Shown here piece by piece: positions 50,478 to 58,778 of a DNA stretch of 58,778 bases. Made by a program: the position numbers and the translations under genes. The first letter of the stretch is position 1; the number at the start of each line of letters is the position of its first letter. Origin of the DNA: a virus; the IMG/VR virus record IMGVR_UViG_3300028025_003040, positions 1 through 58,778 of that record. One strand, given 5' to 3'. The notes under the pieces are model-generated. The model saw only the letters and a program-made list of their open reading frames with translations. It was not told the DNA's origin and made no database searches.

Positions 50478-52184
50478 CTATAAAGTTCGACATGTAACGG
50501 TAGTCTCCAATCCTTCGCTAAATGAGTTTGTTATATTTGTTACAATTAAAAGCTGGGTTCCATTAAATCCTTGATAAGCATAATTAATTGAAACAATATC
50601 TCCAATACAAATTAATGGATTTCCAAAAGTTGTTAACTCTACTATCTTACCACGATTTACAACCTTTTCTTTAATCCAGTTTGCTAATTTTTTAACATCA
50701 TTTTCGTTTTGAAGCCATGTTGATTCAAATCCAATTGGCTCAACTATTCCATAGTAATAATCATTATCTTTATCATCATCTGTAGAGTACTCAAGGGTTC
50801 CAGATTCTCCTATAGTATTACCGATTAAATAGAATGACGCTTCAGACCCATCTGATAAAGGTATGGTTGAAGACGAATTATTTAGAACGTATGCTTCCCC
50901 TCCAAAGCTAGAGGCTTTTGATGCAATAATTTTTGCAGCGCTATTGTTGCCAGTTGACCATTTAACTGGATAGGCTGGTCCGCTTCCATATCTAGTTTTG
51001 ACATATGCTATTTCTCTAACAACAGTTCCAAATTCATCCAGGATTGTTGCTTTTCTTGCCGACTCGCTTGAATACTGATCCTGATCTGCGTTAGCATCAT
51101 ATAAAAGATTTCCAAAGGTTGTAGACAAAACATCATTTGAAAATTGACCGTCATAAAAGTTAGGCATATAGTCTTGTTTATTATAATCTTCTTCTGTTAT
51201 GCTTGTTCCAAATACATAGTCATATGCAATTTGTCCTTTTACAGAAACCAGGCCTATGTTATTTGTTGGCGTTGGAATATTATTTGAAGCAGTATAACTT
51301 ATTGTATCGGTAGTAGTTATTTTAAATCCATTAATGTATGCATTAATTGTAACAGTTTGTTGATAAATTTTTACTTTTACGTCTATTGTATAAGTTACAC
51401 CAGCATAAATTCCATCTAATGTGCTGGTTGCGCTTACCTGCGAAGTCTTTAATTCTTTTAAATTTGTACCATCAGACTTACATATTCTTACAGATTTTCT
51501 ATCTTTTGCTGCTGCAGATGCTGTAGTTTCTACAAATATAAAATACCCAGATGTTCCTTCTGCTCCTACAAAAAATCCTAGTCCTCCGCCTGGATTAGGA
51601 TACTCTTGCGTAGGCATCATAAACATTTTAGTTCCAAAAGCATAATGCATTTTTGAATAAGTGGTTGCCTTATATGTTTTGCCAGGTACGGTAGCCTGTG
51701 TTGAAGTTGGTAAAGATATGCCGAAGGATTTTAAGGACACCGCATACTCGTTTTTGTTTTTGCTTGCATTTGTTATCTTTAAATATGATTTAGATGCCTT
51801 TACAACTTGAGGGCTAGAATTTGATTTAACTACCTGACCATTAAATGTGCTGGCTGCTAAATCAACGATCATGCTTATGCTTTGTCCACGAGCAGTTCCT
51901 TTGTAGGCCTGCATTTTAAAATAATATTTTGAACCAGCTGTTAGATCATCAATAATTACTGAGTCGTCTTCAAAGGTACCAGTGTCGCTAGTACCATCTG
52001 GCTGGTATGTGGATAAAAGTCTTTGCCATGTCCACCTATAATAATCTGGGGTATCCGTCATTCCTTCTGGATTTGGTATTAGTTTAATAGAAGTGGGGCT
52101 TAGCTGTTCTGCAAAAAATTGTTTTTGAAAATCAATAGAAGATAAAGTTCCGTCCGATCCTCCGTACATTGGTTCTGCTGCCAT
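50478..52184 (-). CDS. minor tail protein with fibronectin- and LamG-like parts
   Basis: 568 residues, starting in TAATG overlap with the previous gene. An N-terminal fibronectin-like part (TPDYYRWTWQRLLSTYQPDG, GSKYYFKMQAYKGTARGQSI) is followed by a concanavalin/LamG-like region (about 150-310) and a C-terminal domain with WLQNENDVKKLANWIKEKVV, which resembles minor tail proteins of actinophages. Probably part of the tail tip. Confidence 0.75.
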   Translation of the reverse strand: MAAEPMYGGSDGTLSSIDFQKQFFAEQLSPTSIKLIPNPEGMTDTPDYYRWTWQRLLSTYQPDGTSDTGTFEDDSVIIDDLTAGSKYYFKMQAYKGTARGQSISMIVDLAASTFNGQVVKSNSSPQVVKASKSYLKITNASKNKNEYAVSLKSFGISLPTSTQATVPGKTYKATTYSKMHYAFGTKMFMMPTQEYPNPGGGLGFFVGAEGTSGYFIFVETTASAAAKDRKSVRICKSDGTNLKELKTSQVSATSTLDGIYAGVTYTIDVKVKIYQQTVTINAYINGFKITTTDTISYTASNNIPTPTNNIGLVSVKGQIAYDYVFGTSITEEDYNKQDYMPNFYDGQFSNDVLSTTFGNLLYDANADQDQYSSESARKATILDEFGTVVREIAYVKTRYGSGPAYPVKWSTGNNSAAKIIASKASSFGGEAYVLNNSSSTIPLSDGSEASFYLIGNTIGESGTLEYSTDDDKDNDYYYGIVEPIGFESTWLQNENDVKKLANWIKEKVVNRGKIVELTTFGNPLICIGDIVSINYAYQGFNGTQLLIVTNITNSFSEGLETTVTCRTL

Positions 52185-54220
52185 TATCGCCACACCACCG
52201 TTCTACCAAACCAGCTTCCAGCTGTTTCAACTGCTGTTGCTGTATGCGCTGCTGCTGTAGTTCCTAGTGCTGCTCTAGATTTAATTCTATATCTTCCAGT
52301 AGGTCTGAAGTATGAAGTTTCTACTGGATTGTTTTGATCTGCATATCCTGGTTCTGATAAGTAGCGATATTTATTAATATCTAAATCAGATTCAATCCAA
52401 ACCAAAACCTGTGCTCCTCCACCTTTAGGAGTATATTGATATTGTATTGCATCAAATTCAAAAATCTCAGAATCTACTAATAGGTATCCAGAAAAATTAT
52501 ATAAAGACTTATCTTGTGTATATGCATCTATTTTTTCAGTCTCTATAATAAATGCATTTGGGTTGGGGTTGGTGGTAGTGTCATTCATTTGAGATAATGT
52601 CGTGGTTGAACTAATTGTATTTTTTAATCCCCCAGCACTTAAATAAAGATCTGGGGACTGCCATAGGGCGGTTGAGTTTCCAATATATTGTGAACTTACT
52701 GGTGTACGCCATCTAATCTTTACCTGATTTGCAGAAACAACTTCTTTTTGAGAAAAGCTTACAATGTTTGGCAAAATAGATCCACTTGGTTCGCTATAGA
52801 AAGTCCATGATGCACTACTTTGTCCGTAAATGTATTCTCTACTTGAAAACTGTAATACCCCGAAGTCATCAAATACTGCGTTCATCTGAATGTCTCTACA
52901 TAGTTCTTGAATGCACTCCCACACCGTTTTGCTATTATCTGACCACCAATAATTAATTTGAGGTATAGATGTATCAACAACCTTGCCTGCAGATTCAACT
53001 AAATTAAAATTATAATCTGTAAATCCTACTGAGTCTAGTAACCTTCTAAATATTGCTGTTACTGGATAGTTCTCACAAAAAATATCTGGTACAAAAGTAT
53101 CCATTAAATACTTTGCTCCGTCTAAAGCGGTTATAGACCAGTCTCCATATTCTGAAATACTCCAGTCATTAATATAATAAGTTCCTTGAGGAACTTTGTC
53201 ATACGATCCAGTTACGGTTACAGCGTTTGAATGATAAATTTTAAAGTAAGGTTTTAGTTCAGCATTTTTTACGGCATAAATAAGTGATGAGTCAAGGCTT
53301 GATGAATACCTATTGTACGGCTGAATTTGCAGAGCTGTCTTATCGTACTTAGAAACACTTAGGTTAATGCTATTTGCAGTGACATACCCAATTGGAATTA
53401 TGTCTGAGCTGCTAGATGATGACTCCTTAGATATAGTTATTACTTCAATATCAGAAGAAAGGTCTTTTACCCATCTTGCAGATACTTCAATTACTCCTAT
53501 AACTTTTCCTCCGCCAGGATTTGTTGCTTCAAGCCTAATTGATTTAATTGATTGAGGTGTTGAATATGTTACTGGCTCTGACAACGTGGTTGTGCTCCAG
53601 TTTGTACCATTCCAATAATGATTAACTAATCCAGTTGATGGTGGCGCAGTATATGTTGTTGTTATCGCAGATCCAGTTTCTGGGGTAACGGTTATTCGGT
53701 ATTGAGTTGGAAGGGCATGATATTTATCAAACTTAACTACAATTTTATTTGCAAGTGCATGCTTGTTTCCAGTAACTGGGCTGCTTGTTTGTTTATATGT
53801 GACTGTAACGTCAGCATTTACGTCTTTTGGCGTAACCCAATATTTATAAAAGGTAGAAACTCCAGGATAATAAACTCTAGGTTTTGTGTTAGAGTACTTT
53901 ACAGATCGATATGATTCAAAACTATTTAATGTTGTGTCTGCATCCAAGGTAATAAAATATTTAACTCCGCCAGAAGTGGGCCTAAATGGTCTAATTATTG
54001 AATCTACAGGAAAAAGTTTTTTAAAAGGATTTAATCTTAATGTTTCGCCAGTTGGACCTACTGTGACACCAGCAATATACTGTGCGTCAGTTGAAGTTGT
54101 GGTTGCAGCAATTCCCTCAATCATTGAGTTCATATTATATTCTATAGTGCAACCTACGTCTGCTTTAATTACTGAACTATTTTTAAATAGGTCTGTAAGA
54201 TTGTTTGATATGTTTATCAT
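52184..54220 (-). CDS. minor tail protein (tail tip)
   Basis: 678 residues from the ATG at 54220 (MINISNNLTDLFKNSSVIKA...). It contains a galactose-binding-like part (HYWNGTNWSTTTLSEP region, about 215-270) and the segment YWWSDNSKTVWECIQELCRD IQMN (about 430), the mark of actinophage minor tail/hub proteins. Presumably a baseplate hub that reaches the cell wall. Confidence 0.75.
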   Translation of the reverse strand: MINISNNLTDLFKNSSVIKADVGCTIEYNMNSMIEGIAATTTSTDAQYIAGVTVGPTGETLRLNPFKKLFPVDSIIRPFRPTSGGVKYFITLDADTTLNSFESYRSVKYSNTKPRVYYPGVSTFYKYWVTPKDVNADVTVTYKQTSSPVTGNKHALANKIVVKFDKYHALPTQYRITVTPETGSAITTTYTAPPSTGLVNHYWNGTNWSTTTLSEPVTYSTPQSIKSIRLEATNPGGGKVIGVIEVSARWVKDLSSDIEVITISKESSSSSSDIIPIGYVTANSINLSVSKYDKTALQIQPYNRYSSSLDSSLIYAVKNAELKPYFKIYHSNAVTVTGSYDKVPQGTYYINDWSISEYGDWSITALDGAKYLMDTFVPDIFCENYPVTAIFRRLLDSVGFTDYNFNLVESAGKVVDTSIPQINYWWSDNSKTVWECIQELCRDIQMNAVFDDFGVLQFSSREYIYGQSSASWTFYSEPSGSILPNIVSFSQKEVVSANQVKIRWRTPVSSQYIGNSTALWQSPDLYLSAGGLKNTISSTTTLSQMNDTTTNPNPNAFIIETEKIDAYTQDKSLYNFSGYLLVDSEIFEFDAIQYQYTPKGGGAQVLVWIESDLDINKYRYLSEPGYADQNNPVETSYFRPTGRYRIKSRAALGTTAAAHTATAVETAGSWFGRTVVWR

Positions 54221-54690
54221 TATACCTCTTCCATTGAAAGAGATACATTCCATAATTCCTGTGGGGTATCTGAAGTTGCTAGTTTTGCATTACGTTTAAC
54301 CATTTCAAATGAGCAGGATGTAAATATCATTGTATAAGTTTCTGTGGTAGCCCCGCTACCATACTTTACAGTTACATCAAATGTATTTTGACCAGACAAT
54401 GCGCCAGATGTTTTTGCTGCAGCCCCCTCATAAAAAGATTTTAAATCTAATGCTCCGTATCCGCCATCAACTGTAAAAGTTGAATAAGATGGAAGCATGT
54501 TCCACGACATATTTATTGTCATTTTGTCGTCTATATAAAATTTACGCAATGTTCCATTGGTCATTCTAGTAGACTTTTCAATTCTGTTTGGCGTAATAGA
54601 GACAGGCTGCCTATTATGCTCACTTAGTTTTAGTGTAGTATTAAGGTATATTAATGAGCCTATTGGTAGTGCTCCTGGTGTGTATCCCAT
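54220..54690 (-). CDS. tail protein next to tape measure
   Basis: 156 residues (MGYTPGALPIGSLIYLNTTL...): RMTNGTLRKFYIDDKMTINM and SWNMLPSYSTFTVDGGYGAL. Its place between the tape measure and tail-tip genes, and its beta-rich sequence, suit a distal tail or tail-completion protein. One base overlaps both neighbours. Confidence 0.7.
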   Translation of the reverse strand: MGYTPGALPIGSLIYLNTTLKLSEHNRQPVSITPNRIEKSTRMTNGTLRKFYIDDKMTINMSWNMLPSYSTFTVDGGYGALDLKSFYEGAAAKTSGALSGQNTFDVTVKYGSGATTETYTMIFTSCSFEMVKRNAKLATSDTPQELWNVSLSMEEV

Positions 54691-57600
54691 TATATTACCA
54701 TCTTTCCTGGTCCAATTTTCTTAGCATCTAATGCAGTTTGTGCATTCATCATTCCAACTGCAAGTCTTGCAATTTCCATTTCGCTTTGTCCTGGTTGAGT
54801 ATTAATCACAAGTCCACCTACTTCATAGTGATGAACTGATCCACCTTTATTATATCCCATCATTGGGCTTACGCCAAGTGACTTTGTAGGAATATTATAT
54901 GTTGTAGCAAGTCCGCCCATTGCCATTTTATTTATACTATCAAGCATTGGTGTTCCTATTGCCTGAACTGATGACGCTCTAATTACATATTCGCCATTAG
55001 AAAGCATTGCTGGGATAGAGTCTGATGTTCCAGTTCCTGGGCCTGAAACTTTTCCACCTGGCTCATAATGTTTAACCTGTCCACCCATTGCATATTTAAC
55101 TTCCTTTACAGTTGGAATTCCAGATGTATTTTCAACAGTGTATTCTTTACCCTTATAAGTAAACGACTCTCCTTTTTTAAGACCTTCTCCCTTAATAAGT
55201 TTTGCTAGGTTGTCGGTATTTGCCCAGGTTCTAGGATCGAATCTATTAAAATTAATATTACCGTAATCTTTGCTAACATTTTTTGAAAATGCAGGAATGT
55301 CTTTTAGTTTAGCTACCCATGTTCCAAATGTTGCTACGTCTCCACCAAATTGCTTAAAGTATTTTTCTGCATTTTTATTATTTTCTTCTGTTAACTTCGC
55401 TAGTTGTCCAGCCCAATCTTGCTTAGGGCCAGCCCCTGGAGCAATTCCGCTTTGTGCTGAATATGCTGGTGTCATTGACTTTGCTGCTTTTGCTCCTTCT
55501 GGACCTATCTGAGCAAGTGCTGCTACATCTGACTTAAAAGCTTGTGACAAAGCTTCAAATTCTTTTGAGCCCTTTTCATATCTTCCAGCTTGTGTAATAG
55601 TATTAGAAATACTTGTTTGAAGCATTTGAATTTTTGCGTATTTTTCTGCTGAGGCTGCGGCTTTTTCTGCTGCGGCTGCGGCTCTTTTTTGTGCAGCAGC
55701 AATGCTTTCTTGAATCTTAAGTTTCTTTTCTTCAAGTGCATTAACTTCTTGCTTTTCTTTAGCATCAATTGCAGCCATTGCTCGTTTCTTTTGGTCTTCA
55801 ATTGTAAGTTGTCTAATATTAAGCTGTGCTTGTGCAGCATCTGACATGTTACCAGAAGCAAGAGCATCTGCATATTTAATTTTTTCTTTTTGAATCTGAA
55901 CAAGGAAGCTTTCTTGGTCTGCTTCATCTTCAAGAGCTTTTCTTCTTGCATCAGCAGCTTCTTGAATCTTTTTGATTTTTTTATCAATGGCTTTAATTTC
56001 TTCATCGCCATTTCTTTGTGCAGCTTTTGCGGCTTTTTCTGCTGCGGCTTTGTCTGAGTCAGCCTGTGCTTTTAACGCAGCTCCAGAAACTGCCAATTGT
56101 TTCAACGAATTATCAGCAAGATTAACATTTGTAGCCATATCTTTTGCTGAAGACTCTAGAGCTGTCATAACATTTAATAAATTCTTTGCTGCTTCTCCGC
56201 TTAGTTTGCGTAAATCTCCAGTAATGCCTTTTGTGTAAAGCTGAATCTTTGCCCAAGAATCTCCTAGCGTGTCTGTAGAACTAATTATGGCTCTTAAGGC
56301 TGGATTTTCTTTAATTAAAGTGTTATAGGTTTCTTCTGATATCTGCTTTCTATCTCCGCCAAGCTCTTTTATTTTATCCATGGTTAATTCTAATGCTTTT
56401 GTTTCTGTAATCAGCTTTCCAGTTTCGTCATTTGTGCCAACTAATGACTTGTAGTATGAAGTTATGCTATCCATGCTAGATTCAAATGCTGCCGCTAATT
56501 CTTTTTTATCCGCCCCCGATAAAACAGCTTGATCAAAATTTGCAATTGCTTGTTTTGCTGCTGTTGTTTTATCTACAATATCCATAAAAGATTTAGATGA
56601 AATTGCTGCAACCGCTTGGCTTGCTTTATTAGATACGCTAATTATTCCAAATATTTCTTTTGCGGCATCTGATGCTGACTTGCCAGCTGCTACCAGCTGA
56701 ACCTTTAATGCCGTTGCTGCTGCAATTACATCTTCAGAGTTCATGTTATTAAACATTTCAACAACAGATCCTTGTGTTTCCTTTGCTTTCTTTTGAAGAG
56801 CATCAAGTTCTTTTACAGTCATAAATAGACCGCCGCCTACTTGATTTGCAGTTGCTGATTTTGCTAGCAAGAGTTCTCTTTCTTTTCTAGCTTTTGTTAA
56901 TGCATTGGTTAGTGTGTCTCCAAGATTTGTATAAGATATTCCAAGCTCTTTGGCTTCTTTTGAATTTACCTTTAATGCTTCTTGTGATGCAAGACGTGCT
57001 TTTCTTGCGTTATCCCACATCTTAAACAGGGCTACTCCAGCACCCGCTACTGCAACAGCTAACGCTGTGTACGGGTTACCTACGGCAACCTTTGCAAGAC
57101 CTTGAAGAACAACTCTTGCTCCACCACCAGCCTTAGCAACTGCTCCAAATCCTTTAACAACGGCCATAATTCTATTAAGTATTGCTGGTCCAGCAATCAT
57201 TCCTACCAATGATCCCATGTCTCCAGCATATTTTTGTCCGACCATTGATCCAGCAATTGAGCCACCTACGCCAGTAACCATACCAGACCCAGCCACACGA
57301 GATAGCCCAGATCTAACTCTATTTGGCTTTTCTTCTCCTACTGCAACAACGCCTTCTTGGAATCCTTCAATTTTTCCGCCAGCATTTATAAATGCAATTG
57401 CGCCTTCATTTCCAGCTGTTGCTGTTTTTGTTACAACAGATTCTCCTGGTTCAAGAAGTGCTGGGATAATGTCTCCTCCGCCGTATCCTGGTACTTTTGT
57501 AACTCCCTTTTCAAATGGTGTTGGCTCAAGATTACCACGTCCCCAAAACGGATCATTAGAGTTAGCAGATGCAGATTTTTGTCTCATCATTGGGTGAAAT

Positions 57601-58778
57601 GCTGATCTTAGTCCTCTTACTGATGCTTGATTAAGCATATCCCCAAAAACATTTTCTGTAATTGGTCCTTTATGAGATGCAATTTTTGCATTTAAAACTT
57701 CAGCTGCATTATTAGCAATGCGGTTGGCTGAATGTACATCTACACCTTGTTCTTTTAAGAAATATTTAAGGCTTACCATGTCATCGCCAGTAACTGGTGC
57801 CCAATCGGCAGAAGTAGCCTTACCCTTATTTAAATTTTTATTAAATCCTTCTCTATTTTTAACAAACTGTGTTGGGAGAACTTGTACATAAGGCTTGTCT
57901 GTTTTGCCAGTAAGACTCATAGATGACAATTGATTTCCTGGAATCATTGGAGCAGATTGACCTGGGAGAGTCTCTAGATTCTTTGTTCTTTCTCTAAATG
58001 CTTTTCCAGCTCCATGAATAAGAACTTGGTTGTCATCTTTTACTCCAGCTTTTGTTGGAGTAATTCCATATTTAATTATGTCTGGGTCTTTGTATAGATC
58101 ACCTTCTCTTTTAGAGAATTCCCTAAATGTCTTACCAGCTCCTTCTTCAACATGTGCCGCAGTGCTCATTCCTCTGCTCTTTGATGTTAAACGCTCACCT
58201 CTTTGTGCAGCTAAATACCTATCAGCCTGCCCCTTTGAAGGTACTCTTGATCCGCCTATCCTGCCTGATTGTTTTGAAAATTCTCTTAGTAGTTTTGCTG
58301 CTGCTTTTGCTCTAGATAAATTTGCAAATTTTGGAAGTTTTGCACCTACTCCAACAACCCCACCAGCAAATCTTTTTGGTCTAGTTGTTTCTGTGCTGTA
58401 CGGGGCACCAAATGTTTTTACTCCGAGACCTTGTGCAATTCTTGTAAACAGCCCTCTATTTCTTGGTCTAAACAATTCTTTCATGTTTGACTTACCTGTG
58501 CCTGGGTCTACGATTGGTTGTCCCGTTAAAGGAATCATTGAAAGATTCGCTGTGCGGCCCTGTGTTTGTGCAACGGAAGAAACTGTTTGTGCAATCATAG
58601 ATTCAATCTGTGCGTTGAGTGCTACAATTTTAGCTCTTGCCTGATCAAGGTTAATCTTTCCTGCTTGCAACTGACTTACGATAGCAGCTGATTGTTGGGC
58701 TGCTCCGCCAGTAATTTTGCTTATTTCTGGTAATAGGGCCTGGTATGATCCAGATAATTCATTTGTAATATAGCCTGT
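54690..58778 (-). CDS. tape measure protein (5' end beyond window)
   Basis: At least 1362 residues; the frame is open to the window edge, so the true start is outside. A hydrophobic Gly-rich segment (about residues 510-600 of the visible part, including VVKGFGAVAKAGGGARVVLQ), long coiled coils (KKIKKIQEAADARRKALEDE), and repeated IPALLEPGESVV/IPAMLSNGEYVI modules near both ends are typical of tape measures. At about 1.5 angstrom per residue, the visible part alone implies a tail of roughly 200 nm or more. Confidence 0.92.
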   Translation of the reverse strand, partial: TGYITNELSGSYQALLPEISKITGGAAQQSAAIVSQLQAGKINLDQARAKIVALNAQIESMIAQTVSSVAQTQGRTANLSMIPLTGQPIVDPGTGKSNMKELFRPRNRGLFTRIAQGLGVKTFGAPYSTETTRPKRFAGGVVGVGAKLPKFANLSRAKAAAKLLREFSKQSGRIGGSRVPSKGQADRYLAAQRGERLTSKSRGMSTAAHVEEGAGKTFREFSKREGDLYKDPDIIKYGITPTKAGVKDDNQVLIHGAGKAFRERTKNLETLPGQSAPMIPGNQLSSMSLTGKTDKPYVQVLPTQFVKNREGFNKNLNKGKATSADWAPVTGDDMVSLKYFLKEQGVDVHSANRIANNAAEVLNAKIASHKGPITENVFGDMLNQASVRGLRSAFHPMMRQKSASANSNDPFWGRGNLEPTPFEKGVTKVPGYGGGDIIPALLEPGESVVTKTATAGNEGAIAFINAGGKIEGFQEGVVAVGEEKPNRVRSGLSRVAGSGMVTGVGGSIAGSMVGQKYAGDMGSLVGMIAGPAILNRIMAVVKGFGAVAKAGGGARVVLQGLAKVAVGNPYTALAVAVAGAGVALFKMWDNARKARLASQEALKVNSKEAKELGISYTNLGDTLTNALTKARKERELLLAKSATANQVGGGLFMTVKELDALQKKAKETQGSVVEMFNNMNSEDVIAAATALKVQLVAAGKSASDAAKEIFGIISVSNKASQAVAAISSKSFMDIVDKTTAAKQAIANFDQAVLSGADKKELAAAFESSMDSITSYYKSLVGTNDETGKLITETKALELTMDKIKELGGDRKQISEETYNTLIKENPALRAIISSTDTLGDSWAKIQLYTKGITGDLRKLSGEAAKNLLNVMTALESSAKDMATNVNLADNSLKQLAVSGAALKAQADSDKAAAEKAAKAAQRNGDEEIKAIDKKIKKIQEAADARRKALEDEADQESFLVQIQKEKIKYADALASGNMSDAAQAQLNIRQLTIEDQKKRAMAAIDAKEKQEVNALEEKKLKIQESIAAAQKRAAAAAEKAAASAEKYAKIQMLQTSISNTITQAGRYEKGSKEFEALSQAFKSDVAALAQIGPEGAKAAKSMTPAYSAQSGIAPGAGPKQDWAGQLAKLTEENNKNAEKYFKQFGGDVATFGTWVAKLKDIPAFSKNVSKDYGNINFNRFDPRTWANTDNLAKLIKGEGLKKGESFTYKGKEYTVENTSGIPTVKEVKYAMGGQVKHYEPGGKVSGPGTGTSDSIPAMLSNGEYVIRASSVQAIGTPMLDSINKMAMGGLATTYNIPTKSLGVSPMMGYNKGGSVHHYEVGGLVINTQPGQSEMEIARLAVGMMNAQTALDAKKIGPGKMVI

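Noticed and set aside
1-58778. Integrase, excisionase pair or attachment site (temperate lifestyle)
   Set aside because: No tyrosine or serine integrase motif in the frames examined; the MerR-like gene at 44073 alone is not evidence for lysogeny.

Overview
This window looks like a large part of a tailed bacteriophage genome (siphovirus type). The host is probably an actinobacterium: there is a WhiB-like regulator, several small protein families that I associate with large actinophages, and a proteasome-type protease. The DNA is clearly AT-rich for an actinophage. That points to a low-GC actinobacterium such as the freshwater Nanopelagicales (acI) lineage, but the host is an inference. Both window ends cut genes (a small gene at the left, the tape measure gene at the right). 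Portal, capsid and integrase genes were not seen.

Layout. (1) Positions 1-11853, plus strand: about 40 mostly tiny, tightly coupled genes (TAATG or ATGA overlaps), nearly all of unknown function. Recognisable ones are GP88-like, DUF932-like, a YubB/DUF1281-like protein and a DUF7455-like zinc ribbon, with one tRNA-Asp. This arm has its own regulatory code: at least 14 promoters with a TGTCRG box exactly 16 nt before a TATAAT-like hexamer, leaders carrying MACGAAAGG ribosome sites, and a repeated intergenic module (GC hairpin, then TTACG-N15/16-CCCTGRAA). (2) Positions 11854-12384: a convergent gap with clustered DnaA boxes and AT-rich DNA, the best origin candidate. (3) Positions 12385-27277, minus strand: accessory and host-takeover genes (CDGSH/zinc protein, GroES, Hsp20, thioredoxin, pyrimidine-dimer glycosylase, subtilase, proteasome-like hydrolase, WhiB, secreted repeat proteins, SNase) and the lysis cassette (CHAP endolysin, holin, lipoprotein), plus tRNA-Gln and tRNA-Leu. 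(4) Positions 27333-36112, minus: three tRNAs, both terminase subunits, a nucleotide-modification/sugar-transfer cluster, RuvC-like, Cas4-like and RecA. (5) Positions 36145-45492, minus: MazG, DNA polymerase III alpha, SSB, primase, DnaB helicase and a phosphoesterase. (6) Positions 45576-58778, minus: tail fibre, tail proteins and tape measure.

Minus-strand promoters differ from those of the left arm: they are ordinary TTGACA/TATAAT or extended -10 (TGnTATAAT) types. The most striking unexplained signals are the TGTCRG promoter family, a three-copy H-type RNA pseudoknot whose first stem changes sequence but keeps pairing, the composite TTACG module, and a candidate small RNA carrying the exact complement of the left-arm ribosome-site motif.
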